From assembly GCA_029855935.1 (NCBI GenBank), contig JAGSHN010000016.1, positions 62,001 to 126,000 on the forward strand: a stretch of DNA of 64,000 nucleotides, in the 5' to 3' direction. Source of the DNA: Candidatus Thorarchaeota archaeon. Lineage in GTDB: Archaea > Asgardarchaeota > Thorarchaeia > Thorarchaeales > Thorarchaeaceae. Shown piece after piece: positions 41,896 to 50,259 of the stretch (its first letter is position 1; the number at the start of each line of letters is the position of its first letter). The position numbers and the translations under genes were made by a program. The notes under the pieces are model-generated. The model worked only from the letters and a program-made list of their open reading frames with translations. It was not told the DNA's origin and did not search any database.

Positions 41896-42159
41896 CTATG
41901 ATGCGAGTCGCGAAGACATATCGAGTTCCACATCGACAACAAGGAGGGTCTGCGTGTCCGCAATTCCGGGAATCCGGCGAATCTTCCGAGTGATATATTC
42001 GACAAGGGTCTCCATGTCACGTCCTCGAATCTCGGCGACGAGGTCAAACTCGCCGAAGACAGTATGAGCCTCCTCGGTCACCGGCATCTCCAAGATCTTG
42101 CGCGCGACCTCGTCTTCTTTTCCGCTCTCAATCTTGATCAGGACGTAGGCCTTTACCAT
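41896..42159 (-). CDS. Lrp/AsnC-type ligand-binding (RAM) domain protein
   Basis: 87 residues, full length of a stand-alone RAM domain: MVKAYVLIKIESGKEDEVA, EEAHTVFGEFDLVAEIRGRD, then IRRIPGIADTQTLLVVDVEL. The G-E-F-D-L-V loop is the ligand- and oligomer-forming segment of Lrp/AsnC regulators. It lacks the HTH half, like archaeal stand-alone RAM proteins that bind amino acids and may partner with full-length Lrp proteins. No obvious partner is adjacent. Confidence 0.88.
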   Translation of the reverse strand: MVKAYVLIKIESGKEDEVARKILEMPVTEEAHTVFGEFDLVAEIRGRDMETLVEYITRKIRRIPGIADTQTLLVVDVELDMSSRLAS

Positions 42160-42234
42160 CTGAATGACTCACCGCATCGCCTGACATCTGGCGCCCGTAT
42201 AACTCTTCCCGTCTTGGGGGCTCCGTGCAAGAAG

Positions 42235-42777
42235 TCACCTCCCATCACATCTCAGGAGCTTCAGTCGGTCAATGTTGTGGAGCACCACCTTCAGCAACAC
42301 CTCTCGCCGCTGCTCCCTGTAGCCTTTGGAATTCAGACTCCCTCCGGACCGCACCTTCATCATACTGAAAACGGTTTCCATAAGACTTCTCCTCCCATAC
42401 TTGTGGGTTCGCCTCCACTCCTCAGGACCTCTCTGATACTCCCTGACAAACTCCCTGTACCCGCGATATCTGCGGGGACCGAGCCCTCCGCCCCCTCCTC
42501 GGCTCGATGGCTGGGTATGCACCGAGGTCGGAGATGTACTGGATGTTCGTCATTGATATATGCCCTGTCGTCATAGACGTACTCCAGACGTCTGTGTTGG
42601 TACCTGTTTCAGCAGTGGGACCAGCCCTCTCACATCACCACCGGGTCGCGCCCTTTGTTCAGACCGCGTGGGCCAATCAAGGAGGTGTTGATTGTCTCTC
42701 ATAGATCCGCAAGGTCCCAGCAGGGAGCAGGGGATTGAGGACCGACCATTCGACAGGAGAGAATGTCGAGACATCAC
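42235..42777 (-). pseudogene. Decayed DDE transposase (IS4/IS5-like), frameshifted
   Basis: Three successive minus-strand frames together read as the C-terminal half of an IS4/IS5-type transposase: GDVRGLVPLLKQVPTQ in one frame, RRLEYVYDDRAYINDEHPV in a second (with the expected Asp), and WRRTHKYGRRSLMETVFSMM followed by KGYREQRREVLLKVVLHNID in the third (42235-42522), which holds the catalytic Glu region. At least two frameshifts separate the pieces, and the N-terminal half is absent. No terminal inverted repeats were recognised. It is an inactive relic marking the left edge of the accessory island. Confidence 0.72.
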
Positions 42778-43467
42778 GGATGATTACTGTGCTTCATTCG
42801 TTTCCCCCAGAATTGGCTCGTGCTTGATGTGTTCTCAAGAACTTCACAGTCCGTAGACGGGCATAGTCACTCCGATTGGCACAAGAAAAAGGAATATCGT
42901 ACCAACAATCGGTGCGATAGGGGGTGGGATCTCTCCCGGCTCACCGATGGCGTTCCCAAGAGTGGACATCAACTACTAGCCCGTCTAGAAGAAGCGGGAA
43001 ACAGCTCGCCATCTCATCGAACAACTACTAGCTCAACATTCAGTCTTCGGTGAATCTTGCCTGAGGATTGATCACCTTGACATAGTCGATTGCTGAGGCG
43101 AGATGTACCCAACACCCTGAGGAACAGCATTCTGACAAGACTCATCCCGGTGTTTGCATTGTATTGCGTCTGCACCGATGCTTGATGGAGTGAGATGCAG
43201 GATGAGTTCGTAGAAGAACCGAGACTGTAGTTCATCCTCGCCTCGTCTACGAGAATCCCCTCCTTGATAGCCTTTTCCCCCTCAGATGCACGCAAGCCCT
43301 GCTGACCGATTGGCCCTGTGTGGAGAGTCCACAGCAACGAGTTCATATCTACAGGCTACGCACTGGGCGATTGGGGGTCTCGCTCCAAGACTCGCCGTGG
43401 CCGTCGTCCTCTCTAGTTCGGACGCACGTAGTGACTTATCACGCACCTCTCGACCAATTTGATAGCT
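42778..43467. other. Gene-poor stretch in the accessory island
   Basis: 690 bp without a convincing gene. It contains copy A of the 114-bp repeat (43241-43354) and a weak 73-residue minus-strand frame beginning at the ATG at 43235 after GAGGCGAGG. That frame has poor composition and no match to its paralogous position, so it is probably decayed. A plus-strand phrase SLRLAQEKGISYQQSV near 42868-42915 looks like an isolated HTH fragment between stops. Confidence 0.45.
43241..43354 (-). repeat. Copy A of a 114-bp direct repeat (leader cassette)
   Basis: Aligns without gaps to 45304-45417 in the same orientation, about three quarters identical by eye. On the minus strand both copies end in a purine-rich ribosome site followed by a start codon. 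Differences are spread evenly over the three codon positions of the only shared frame, which argues for a noncoding promoter/leader. Confidence 0.75.
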
Positions 43468-44097
43468 CTATGCGGACCAATTGGCAGAGACTGGGCGCGG
43501 TGTGCCATTCACGGGAACAAGTTCTAGTCTGTAGGAGTTGCGTTGACGCCTTATCATGCTGAACTGTAGACGAAACCCCTGTCTATGTGCGACACGACTG
43601 GCCCTGTGGTATTCAATGAGATTGACAAGCGCAACAACAGAGGCGAAAGAGGCGCCCGGAAGACCGATGAACATGGCCAACAGGTTGCCCGTGTTCGGAG
43701 AGGGACAGACAGCATTCCACAGTGCCTGTACTATGATTGACCAGGCAATTCCGAGCAACGGGCCGGACAATATCAGAAAGACACGTAGTGCGCCAAGTTG
43801 AACGACGTGGTGATGAAGAGCATCGGTGTACAACCGGTGGACGGGGACGTACAGAAGCAGGCCGACCATTCCACCTGCGGTGATACAGAGGTACAGGACG
43901 GGCTTCACACGTTCAACGCCCAAGAATGCAACCAGAGCACCATCTACGGGATTGTGAACAATGAAGACATAGGGCGACAGGAGATAGGGCAATAGGATGA
44001 TGAGCAGGAGTGGCAAGGTCATCAGGTAGAGCCAGTTGGTCCGCACCAGAGGCTGTGGAACTCTCTGGGAATCCGAACCTGTATTGGTCTCGTCCAT
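43468..44097 (-). CDS. Four-helix membrane protein, partner of the secreted protein
   Basis: 209 residues from the ATG at 44097, which follows GGGGGTGAT; the frame is open 15 codons further back. Four hydrophobic helices are visible (LYLMTLPLLLIILLPYLLSP; VLYLCITAGGMVGLLLYVPV; VFLILSGPLLGIAWSIIVQA; LLAMFIGLPGASFASVVALV), then a basic cytosolic tail (RRQRNSYRLELVPVNG). No family is recognised. It starts 19 bp after the secreted-protein gene and is cotranscribed with it. An immunity, export or anchoring role for that partner is the natural guess (inference). Confidence 0.7.
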   Translation of the reverse strand: MDETNTGSDSQRVPQPLVRTNWLYLMTLPLLLIILLPYLLSPYVFIVHNPVDGALVAFLGVERVKPVLYLCITAGGMVGLLLYVPVHRLYTDALHHHVVQLGALRVFLILSGPLLGIAWSIIVQALWNAVCPSPNTGNLLAMFIGLPGASFASVVALVNLIEYHRASRVAHRQGFRLQFSMIRRQRNSYRLELVPVNGTPRPVSANWSA

Positions 44098-44116
44098 CTG
44101 TATCACCCCCTGCGGA

Positions 44117-45295
44117 CTATGATCTGATGTAGTGGCCATCACAAGGCTCAGGCCAAGCGATGCCAGACGAACCGTCGCTTATCATATGAATCCACCAGCC
44201 ACAGCCAATCTTCATTCGCATATGATTCCTCTCAAGTATCTCGTAGAAGACCCAACCCGAGTCTGTCTCATCAGGTAGAACTGGAGAAATGACCACTGCA
44301 ACGGTGAATCCAGCAAGTGCCAAGACAGCTGCGATAAGTCCTGCAACCGGTACAGAGATGCCAGCGGTCACGGCCGCAGCTTCAACGCCTAGAGCCACTA
44401 CAAGTCCAGCAAGTGAAACGATACCTCCGTTTTTCCAGAATTCGACGGTGCCTCTCGAGACGTGATTGACCTGCATACCACCAGTGGCTATACCACTACT
44501 GTCTCTTGTCGTACGATCAATGGTGAAGTCAACAGCTGGTCCAACCCCCATCGTGGTGTAGTAGTATGTGTAGTCTGGATGGTCGTAGAACACCTCGTGG
44601 TCAGGATCGATACTGTACGCATCCCAGTATATTCCCTTGTAGTAGAAGTCATAGGTGGTGGATGGTGGAGCAGGCGGGGAACCGCCTCCGACGTAGTGCA
44701 GAAAGATAGGTGCATCTGGGTCCGAGAAGAGGTCAATCAGACGCCTCCTGAACTGGGATAGAATGTTGACAACGGTGACCGGCTCTCTTGCGGACGAGAA
44801 CAGTAGATACGAAGTGACCAGAGCCCCCAAGACGGCATCTACTGTCCCGAAACCAAGCACGGAACCTCTCTCTGCGTACCGGGTGATCTCAATCGAGCCA
44901 CACGCCAACACGATGTCCTCTCCGGGGGTCAACTCAGTTCTACTACTGAACGCGCGCCAACTGAGAACCAGCGGTCCTGCAAGAATTCCTGCCTCTGACC
45001 CATGGGACACCCATACGACCTTTCCGAACACCCGATGGACGGTCAGGACATATTCCAACGAGCCGTATTCCACCACCCGCACATCCGGCACGTTCTCTGT
45101 GATGGTCCGAACCGCTGTGTTCACTGCACCGTCGTGATGCATGACGACCACCACATCCGAGATCACGGGTGCCGAGAGGGGCATGACCCACAACGGTAAC
45201 ACCATCACGACGACTAGCAGAACAAGCTCAAGCCTCAAGAAGGCACGGCTATGCGACAGACCTAGCTTCCTACGTACACCGACTGCACAACTCAC
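44117..45295 (-). CDS. Secreted protein with HG/CG pair and long hydrophobic segment
   Basis: 392 residues from the GTG at 45295, chosen because GAGGTGA lies 5 nt ahead. The upstream open frame belongs to the repeat. A signal peptide is clear (LELVLLVVVMVLPLWVMPLS). Next comes an alpha/beta domain with VVWVSHGSEAGIL (~95) and EDIVLACGSIEI (~130), a spacing reminiscent of the His-Gly and Cys of caspase-like clan CD folds. Then a Tyr/Asp-rich region (TYDFYYKGIYWDAYSIDPDH) and a long hydrophobic stretch at ~290-330 (SLAGLVVALGVEAAAVTAGI; SVPVAGLIAAVLALAGFTVA). A Cys-containing tail (KIGCGWWIHM, WPEPCDGHY) closes it. The layout recalls precursors of secreted antimicrobial peptides, but no family match can be claimed. 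Confidence 0.72.
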   Translation of the reverse strand: MSCAVGVRRKLGLSHSRAFLRLELVLLVVVMVLPLWVMPLSAPVISDVVVVMHHDGAVNTAVRTITENVPDVRVVEYGSLEYVLTVHRVFGKVVWVSHGSEAGILAGPLVLSWRAFSSRTELTPGEDIVLACGSIEITRYAERGSVLGFGTVDAVLGALVTSYLLFSSAREPVTVVNILSQFRRRLIDLFSDPDAPIFLHYVGGGSPPAPPSTTYDFYYKGIYWDAYSIDPDHEVFYDHPDYTYYYTTMGVGPAVDFTIDRTTRDSSGIATGGMQVNHVSRGTVEFWKNGGIVSLAGLVVALGVEAAAVTAGISVPVAGLIAAVLALAGFTVAVVISPVLPDETDSGWVFYEILERNHMRMKIGCGWWIHMISDGSSGIAWPEPCDGHYIRS

Positions 45296-45303
45296 TATTC
45301 TCA

Positions 45304-45417
45304 CCTCATCGACGAGAACCCCATCCTCGATAGCCATCTCCCCCGCAGATGAATATGAGCCTTGCCGACCAGTTGACCCTGTGTGGAGAACCCGCAACAA
45401 TGAATTCAGGCCTACAG
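45304..45417 (-). repeat. Copy B of a 114-bp direct repeat (leader cassette)
   Basis: Partner of copy A at 43241-43354, directly ahead of the secreted-protein gene. Its downstream end provides the GAGGTGA ribosome site for the GTG at 45295. Confidence 0.75.
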
Positions 45418-46172
45418 ACCAGACGCTTCTGGGTCTAGCTCATAGATCTGCTGTGGGCATTGATCTCTCTGATTCGGACCTACTTGATGGCTCTTCCCAT
45501 AGAGCCCGTCTTGGTCGCTAAGTGTGGACTGCTGGACTGTGTCCGTCATAGAGAATGTGAAGACACTGTGTGATGGGAATTCGATGTGCCACCAAGCATA
45601 GAATACGACGAGAGTGGGACCTCAGCGCGTCTTCTTAGTCATCCATTGGTTTCAATGGTAGGTCCCTCAGTCACTATCTCGAATGCGATAGTACTCGCAT
45701 CCTTCGTGCATTCGACGGCCGGCTTCAGTCACGGGAGAACAGCAAGGGGCATCTCCGGCGGGACGCCGATGACTGACCAGTGGCTGCTGGGAAACAGCAG
45801 GTTGGACCGAGCGCGTTGCCGCAGAGCGGCCGGCTCAGCCCAACATGCCCGAACTACTGGCTACTTGCCCATCGCAAAACGCGGGCACTTCTCTTTGGTC
45901 ATGCCCGGCGTCTCACAGGGCTTGTTCATCCCTTCGTAGAACTTGAATCCATCAACGCCACAGGTATTGTTCTCAGCATTATACTCCGGACAGGTCATTG
46001 GTCCTATCTCCACATCGTGTCAGTTGAGATTGTCAGATCCCCGTCGCCGTGTCACCATGGGGAACGGACACTCTAGGAAACAAGTCTCGCACCATATTAA
46101 GATTGTTAGGCTGTCACTGCAGAAAGCCCCGAAAACGCCCCCAGAGGGCGATTTGTGGCACATTGATGTCAT
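45418..46172. other. Gene-poor stretch containing one small gene
   Basis: 755 bp. Apart from the 45-residue cysteine protein at 45861-45998 no gene is supported. Plus-strand frames over 45586-46203 are the complement of that gene or have random composition. A minus-strand TATA-like cttaatat near 46096-46105 could serve the small gene. Confidence 0.45.
45861..45998 (-). CDS. Small four-cysteine protein (45 residues)
   Basis: Short minus-strand frame: MTCPEYNAENNTCGVDGF, then KFYEGMNKPCETPGMTKE, then KCPRFAMGK and a TAG stop. Four cysteines form two C-x9-C pairs, each followed closely by Pro or Gly. GGAGATAGGA lies just ahead of the ATG. The strong residue bias (Cys, Pro, Gly, Asn, Lys) in an otherwise noncoding stretch supports a real gene. 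It could bind zinc or an Fe-S cluster, or be a disulfide-stabilised peptide. It has no signal sequence. A GTG five codons upstream is an alternative start. Confidence 0.6.
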   Translation of the reverse strand: MTCPEYNAENNTCGVDGFKFYEGMNKPCETPGMTKEKCPRFAMGK

Positions 46173-47009
46173 TCATATCAGACTGCGGTCTTGGAGGACC
46201 TGACGGAGAAGCCCCGGATTGTCGGTGAAGATACCATCGGCCCCGACCTCGATGAGCCATTCCATTGTCTCTCTGTCATTGACTGTCCACACGTGTACGG
46301 CCACGGAGCGTTCGTGTGCCGCTCTGATGAACCTCTCAGTCACGACTCTGATTAGACCGTACTTGATTGGCACCTGCAGAGCACGATACTCACAGTGCTT
46401 CACGACCAGTGGCAGTAGTCGTGACTTGACACCGAATAGAAACCGTGTCACCTCGGAGGGGTTGGCTGCGGTCGCCACCTCGGGCATCAGCCGGCGAAAG
46501 GCCACGACCTGCGCATCGTGAAACGAGCCGACAATGACCGAGTCACCTCTGTCATACTCGGCTATGATCTCTGCAAGGACCCTTGGTGCCCGAGAGTCCC
46601 TGTCCTTGATGTCTATATTGAACTTCATCTCGGGAAAGCGTTCGAATGCCTCACGTAGTGTTACAATCGTGAGTCCCTGTCCCCTGAAGGGATAGGTTCG
46701 ACCACCATCTGGCGAGAACGACCAGCCTGCATCCATCTGCTTGAGCTCCTCAAGCGTGTAGTCGCCCACTCGCCCGGTGACGCCTGTCGTGCGCTCCAGC
46801 GTCTCATCGTGGAAGAGTACAATCTCGCGGTCGCGTGTCATCCGCGCATCGGTCTCGAGGACATCAACCCCGACCTCAACGGCCCTCTCCATCGAGAGGA
46901 GTGTATTCTCCGGTGCAGAGGCAGAGTCCCCTCTGTGAGCCATTATGAGTGGGCGCCCAATGTCGAAGACAATCTTGCCACTCGGATCAGCCAAGTCTAA
47001 GACCTCCAC
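46173..47009 (-). CDS. Glycerophosphodiester phosphodiesterase
   Basis: 278 residues. GDPD motifs: AHRGDSASAPENTLLSMERA, DVLETDARMTRDREIVLFHD and ETLERTTGVTG near the N-terminus, FNIDIKDRD in the middle, and VHVWTVNDRETMEWLIEVGA with DGIFTDNPGLL at the end. The catalytic His pair (AHRG, LFHD) and the Glu/Asp metal ligands are present. It hydrolyses glycerophosphodiesters to glycerol phosphate and an alcohol. Cytoplasmic (no signal peptide), transcribed alone. In an archaeon the substrate would come from lipid head-group turnover. Confidence 0.93.
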   Translation of the reverse strand: MEVLDLADPSGKIVFDIGRPLIMAHRGDSASAPENTLLSMERAVEVGVDVLETDARMTRDREIVLFHDETLERTTGVTGRVGDYTLEELKQMDAGWSFSPDGGRTYPFRGQGLTIVTLREAFERFPEMKFNIDIKDRDSRAPRVLAEIIAEYDRGDSVIVGSFHDAQVVAFRRLMPEVATAANPSEVTRFLFGVKSRLLPLVVKHCEYRALQVPIKYGLIRVVTERFIRAAHERSVAVHVWTVNDRETMEWLIEVGADGIFTDNPGLLRQVLQDRSLI

Positions 47010-47232
47010 TCACGCAACAACGCTGACCGGACAATGCCATCACTGCTATTTGTGGTAATCGCATTTGCAGTTCGCGGTCTCTGCGCTGGCCTGTCCGTAC
47101 GGGATGGAAGGCGGTGAACAGAAGACAGAACGCGTCAGACGGGATGTGTCTGAAAGATATCGATTGACGACAAAAAGGAGAGGGGCGGTGGAACGGGCGC
47201 ACGCGCGCCCACGGCGCCCGTCACCTGCTCCA
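47010..47232. other. Intergenic region between GDPD and POR genes
   Basis: 223 bp, both flanking genes on the minus strand. A GC-rich inverted segment (gggcgcacgcgcgcccacggcgccc, read in parts over 47197-47219) could form the terminator of the por operon. No gene is seen. Confidence 0.4.
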
Positions 47233-48174
47233 TCACTCAAGGCCGCATTTCTTCCGAAGCAGGTGCCAGTCCTCGATGATCTGTTCCTGCACCTGTTTCC
47301 TGAAGTCCTCCCACTGCGGGGTGAACAGATGCTTGAACTGTCCCTGCAGCTTGAGGTATTCATCGAGAGGCTTGAGCTCCTTCAGCCTCTTGCTCGGTCC
47401 GGACATTATGTACTCCTTGCCGTCGATGACCTCGTACAGCGGGTGTATGCCGGTCTCCACGGCGAGCTTGGACAGTTCGATGCTCTTGGATGTGTCCGAC
47501 CTCCAGCCACGGGGACACGGGGAGAAGGCGTGGATGAATGCTGGCCCCTCGACTTCAAGTGCCTTTCTGAACTTCTGGATGAAGTCGCGCCAGTAGTACG
47601 GCGAGACGGTCGCGACGTACGGTATCCTGTGGGCTGCCACAATCTCGGCAAGAGGTTTCTTCCTCTCCCTCTTTCCCGGCTCGACCTTTCCTGCCCATGA
47701 AGTCGTGGTCTCTTGACCGGGTAGTGTTGCGCCAGACCTCTGGATCCCGGTGTTCTGGTACGCGCCGTTGTCGTAGACGAGGTACACAAAGTCGTGACCA
47801 CGCTCGAGGGCACCACTGAGAGCGCCGAAACCGATGTCAAATGTGCCACCATCACCGCCGATGGCGATCACGTCGACGTGTTCGTACCTACTGCGCCCCT
47901 TCTCTCTCAGCACGTTGAACGCCTCAACTACGCCCGAAGCGACAGCGGCGACGTTCTCGAAGGCGACATGTATCCACGGTACCTTCCACGCAGTGTACGG
48001 GTAGATGGTGGTCGCCACCTCAAGGCAGCCTGTCGCATTACAGATCACTGTGGGACCCCGCAGGGCCATGCCCACCAGCTTGATTATCGTCGGTGCCGCA
48101 CAGCCGGCGCACATTCTGTGGCCAGAGCTGAGGATCTCTGGCACCTTCAGCATCTCTTTCAGTTTCACTGCCAT
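47233..48174 (-). CDS. porB: 2-oxoacid (pyruvate):ferredoxin oxidoreductase, beta subunit
   Basis: 313 residues from the ATG at 48174, which shares one base with the porA stop (TAATG); the longer frame into porA is rejected. The TPP-binding subunit has HRMCAGCAAPTIIKLV (Cys ligands of the 4Fe-4S cluster), ICNATGCLEVATTIYPY, GGDGGTFDIGFGALSGALER and NTGIQRSGATLPGQ. It decarboxylates pyruvate or a related 2-oxoacid and passes electrons to ferredoxin. It is last of the porCDAB operon. Confidence 0.93.
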   Translation of the reverse strand: MAVKLKEMLKVPEILSSGHRMCAGCAAPTIIKLVGMALRGPTVICNATGCLEVATTIYPYTAWKVPWIHVAFENVAAVASGVVEAFNVLREKGRSRYEHVDVIAIGGDGGTFDIGFGALSGALERGHDFVYLVYDNGAYQNTGIQRSGATLPGQETTTSWAGKVEPGKRERKKPLAEIVAAHRIPYVATVSPYYWRDFIQKFRKALEVEGPAFIHAFSPCPRGWRSDTSKSIELSKLAVETGIHPLYEVIDGKEYIMSGPSKRLKELKPLDEYLKLQGQFKHLFTPQWEDFRKQVQEQIIEDWHLLRKKCGLE

Positions 48175-49385
48175 TACTTTCGCACCCCCAGTGTTTCGTA
48201 GAGTGGAGCCTTGCCCTTTGCAAGATACTCCTTGGTCTTCTCGTAGCCCTCCACTATGGTGGTCGGTGGCACATCGCGTCCTCCGAGGCCAATCACAAAG
48301 TCGGTCACCATCGGCCTCTCCTTCAGATCGTATAGTGCGGCCCGGACCTCCAGAGCCAGCGGGTTGCACACAGCGCCGAACGACCTACACTTCTCGAAGA
48401 CGGCCACGGCCTTTGCGTGCTTGATTGCCTCTGCGACCTCTGCTGCCGGGAACGGCCTGAACATCTTGAGCCTGAGGACACCGACCTTCTCACCCTTCTC
48501 GCGCAGCACATCCACCACAGCCTTCGCTGTGCCAGCTGGTGTGCTGTGTGTCAGAATGATGATCTCGGCATCATCAGTCCTATACTTCTCGAACATGCCG
48601 TAGGACCGTCCGGTCATCTTCTCGAAGGCCGCCTCGACCTCCTTGTACACCTCTGGGACAGCATCCATCGCCCGGTCTTGGCCCTCCTTGATCTCGAAGT
48701 AGTAGTCTGTCAGTGCCAGTGGTCCCATCGTTATTGGATTGTCTGGGTCGAGCGGTAGGACTGGGTCTCTGACGCCAAGGAAGTTCCTCACCGCCTCATC
48801 AGGTAGCATCTCGACACGCTCGACATTGTGGCTCAGGATGAACCCGTCAATACAGACCATCACTGGCAAGAGTACCCTGTGGTCCTCAGCAAGCTTGAAT
48901 GCCATTATCGTGGTGTCGTAGGCCTCCTGAGAGCTCTGACAGTAGAGCTGGATGAAGCCGGAGTCTCTTGCACCGTACGAGTCGGACCAGTCGTTGTGGA
49001 TGTTGATGGGCGCACTCAGTGCCCTGTTCGCGATAGTGAGTACGATTGGCAGCCTCAGTGAGGCCGCACAATACAGAATCTCCCACATCAGGGCCAGCCC
49101 GGCCGAGGCTGTGGCGGTCGCCACGCGCGCGCCAGCGGCTGACGCACCAACACAGGCCGACATGGCGCTGTGTTCGGACTCCACCGGGATGACCTTTGTC
49201 TGAACCTCGCCATTGGCTGCAAACTTCTGGAAGTCCTCTACTATGATTGTCTGTGGAGTGATCGGATATGCAGCAAGAACATCAATGTCGCACTGTTTGA
49301 GTGCGTGGGCAATTGCAGCATCTCCGGTCAGTCCCTCAATTCTCATCTCCTCTGCAGGAACTCTCTCAACGACCGTCACTCTCAC
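48174..49385 (-). CDS. porA: 2-oxoacid (pyruvate):ferredoxin oxidoreductase, alpha subunit
   Basis: 403 residues. LTGDAAIAHALKQCDIDVLA, AAYPITPQTIIVEDF, VESEHSAMSACVGASAAGAR, then NIHNDWSDSYGARDSGFIQL (the substrate and CoA-facing loop) and the C-terminal FVIGLGGRDVPPTTI are all typical of PorA. The ATG overlaps the porD stop (ATGA) and the stop overlaps porB, so expression is tightly coupled. Substrate preference (pyruvate versus other 2-oxoacids) cannot be settled from sequence alone. Confidence 0.94.
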   Translation of the reverse strand: MRVTVVERVPAEEMRIEGLTGDAAIAHALKQCDIDVLAAYPITPQTIIVEDFQKFAANGEVQTKVIPVESEHSAMSACVGASAAGARVATATASAGLALMWEILYCAASLRLPIVLTIANRALSAPINIHNDWSDSYGARDSGFIQLYCQSSQEAYDTTIMAFKLAEDHRVLLPVMVCIDGFILSHNVERVEMLPDEAVRNFLGVRDPVLPLDPDNPITMGPLALTDYYFEIKEGQDRAMDAVPEVYKEVEAAFEKMTGRSYGMFEKYRTDDAEIIILTHSTPAGTAKAVVDVLREKGEKVGVLRLKMFRPFPAAEVAEAIKHAKAVAVFEKCRSFGAVCNPLALEVRAALYDLKERPMVTDFVIGLGGRDVPPTTIVEGYEKTKEYLAKGKAPLYETLGVRK

Positions 49386-49681
49386 TCACTCTCCATCTTG
49401 ATACTGCCTGTCGGACATTGGTTGGCACATATCCCACAGCCCTTGCAGTAGTCGTAGTCGTACTCGTAGGAGTACTCCCCGTCCTTCTCTATCAGCCGGA
49501 TTGCGTTGTCGGGGCAGAATATCCAGCACAGACCGCACGTGCCATTCTTGATCCACAGGCACGTTTCATCAGTATGGACCGGGCGTATTGCTCTCCAACC
49601 GCCAGTCTTGTACTCCAGTGCATTACCCGGCTCCACGATGTGTCCGGCCATTGGTATCTCGTTGAACTTCTTCAGATTCAT
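49382..49681 (-). CDS. porD: 2-oxoacid (pyruvate):ferredoxin oxidoreductase, delta (ferredoxin) subunit
   Basis: 99 residues with two 4Fe-4S motifs. The second is canonical (CKGCGICANQCP). The first reads ETC-x7-CGLCWIFCP: its first cysteine is seven residues away instead of the usual two, a small insertion (LWIKNGT) in the cluster loop. It carries electrons from PorB to external ferredoxin. The start overlaps the porC stop and the stop overlaps the porA start, both as ATGA. Confidence 0.93.
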   Translation of the reverse strand: MNLKKFNEIPMAGHIVEPGNALEYKTGGWRAIRPVHTDETCLWIKNGTCGLCWIFCPDNAIRLIEKDGEYSYEYDYDYCKGCGICANQCPTGSIKMESE

Positions 49682-50259
49682 CCGATCTGCACCTCCTCCG
49701 AGGCACGCTCCATAGCGGCCCTATTGAGCTCGCCAATCTTGCCGGGATAACGCTCCATCACGGTCTTGATGACCGTTTCAAGCCTCACGACTCCCGTCGC
49801 CTTCACTGCAGCCGCCATTGTTGGCATGTTGTAGAACGGGCGACCGAGGACCTCCATCGCAATCGTGCTCGCATCAACGGTCACGACGTTGCCGCCCTTG
49901 AAGTCGAACTTCTCCCGGACCTCCTCTGGGCTCATTGTTGTGTTCAGCACAAGAGTCCCGTCCGATTTCAGACCCTCTGTGGGGTTGACCACATCAAGCA
50001 GAGTCGGGTCGATGCAGATCACGACATCAGGATGATACACCTGCGCGTAGATCTGAATGGGGCTCTTGCTGATTCTCAGAAACGCCCGAACCGGAGCACC
50101 AGTTCTTTCTGGGCCGAACTCGGGGAAGGCCTGAATATAGTTGCCCTCCGCCAGGGCCGCCTTCCCCAGCATCTGGTTGCTGGTGACCACGCCCTGGCCA
50201 CCACGACCGTGCCAGCGGAACTCAGTGATTCCCTTTGCAAAATCCACCGCCATTGTCAA
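49678..50259 (-). CDS. porC: 2-oxoacid (pyruvate):ferredoxin oxidoreductase, gamma subunit
   Basis: 193 residues. FRWHGRGGQGVVTSNQMLGK and AFPEFGPERTGAPVRAFLRI are the conserved motifs of the gamma domain, which helps bind CoA and closes the complex. The rest is a compact alpha/beta domain (VYHPDVVICIDPTLLDVV; FKGGNVVTVDASTIAMEVLG) ending with RYPGKIGELNRAAMERA. It is first gene of the gamma-delta-alpha-beta operon, the usual archaeal order. Confidence 0.94.
   Translation of the reverse strand: MTMAVDFAKGITEFRWHGRGGQGVVTSNQMLGKAALAEGNYIQAFPEFGPERTGAPVRAFLRISKSPIQIYAQVYHPDVVICIDPTLLDVVNPTEGLKSDGTLVLNTTMSPEEVREKFDFKGGNVVTVDASTIAMEVLGRPFYNMPTMAAAVKATGVVRLETVIKTVMERYPGKIGELNRAAMERASEEVQIG

Noticed and set aside
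43241-45417. A conserved peptide shared by both 114-bp repeat copies (L-H-T-G...G-E-x-A-I...L-V-D-E)
   Set aside because: Differences between the copies fall evenly on all three codon positions, so the apparent peptide similarity follows from DNA similarity and not from coding selection.
45586-46203. Plus-strand frames in the accessory island
   Set aside because: They overlap the better-supported small cysteine gene on the minus strand and have no recognisable features.
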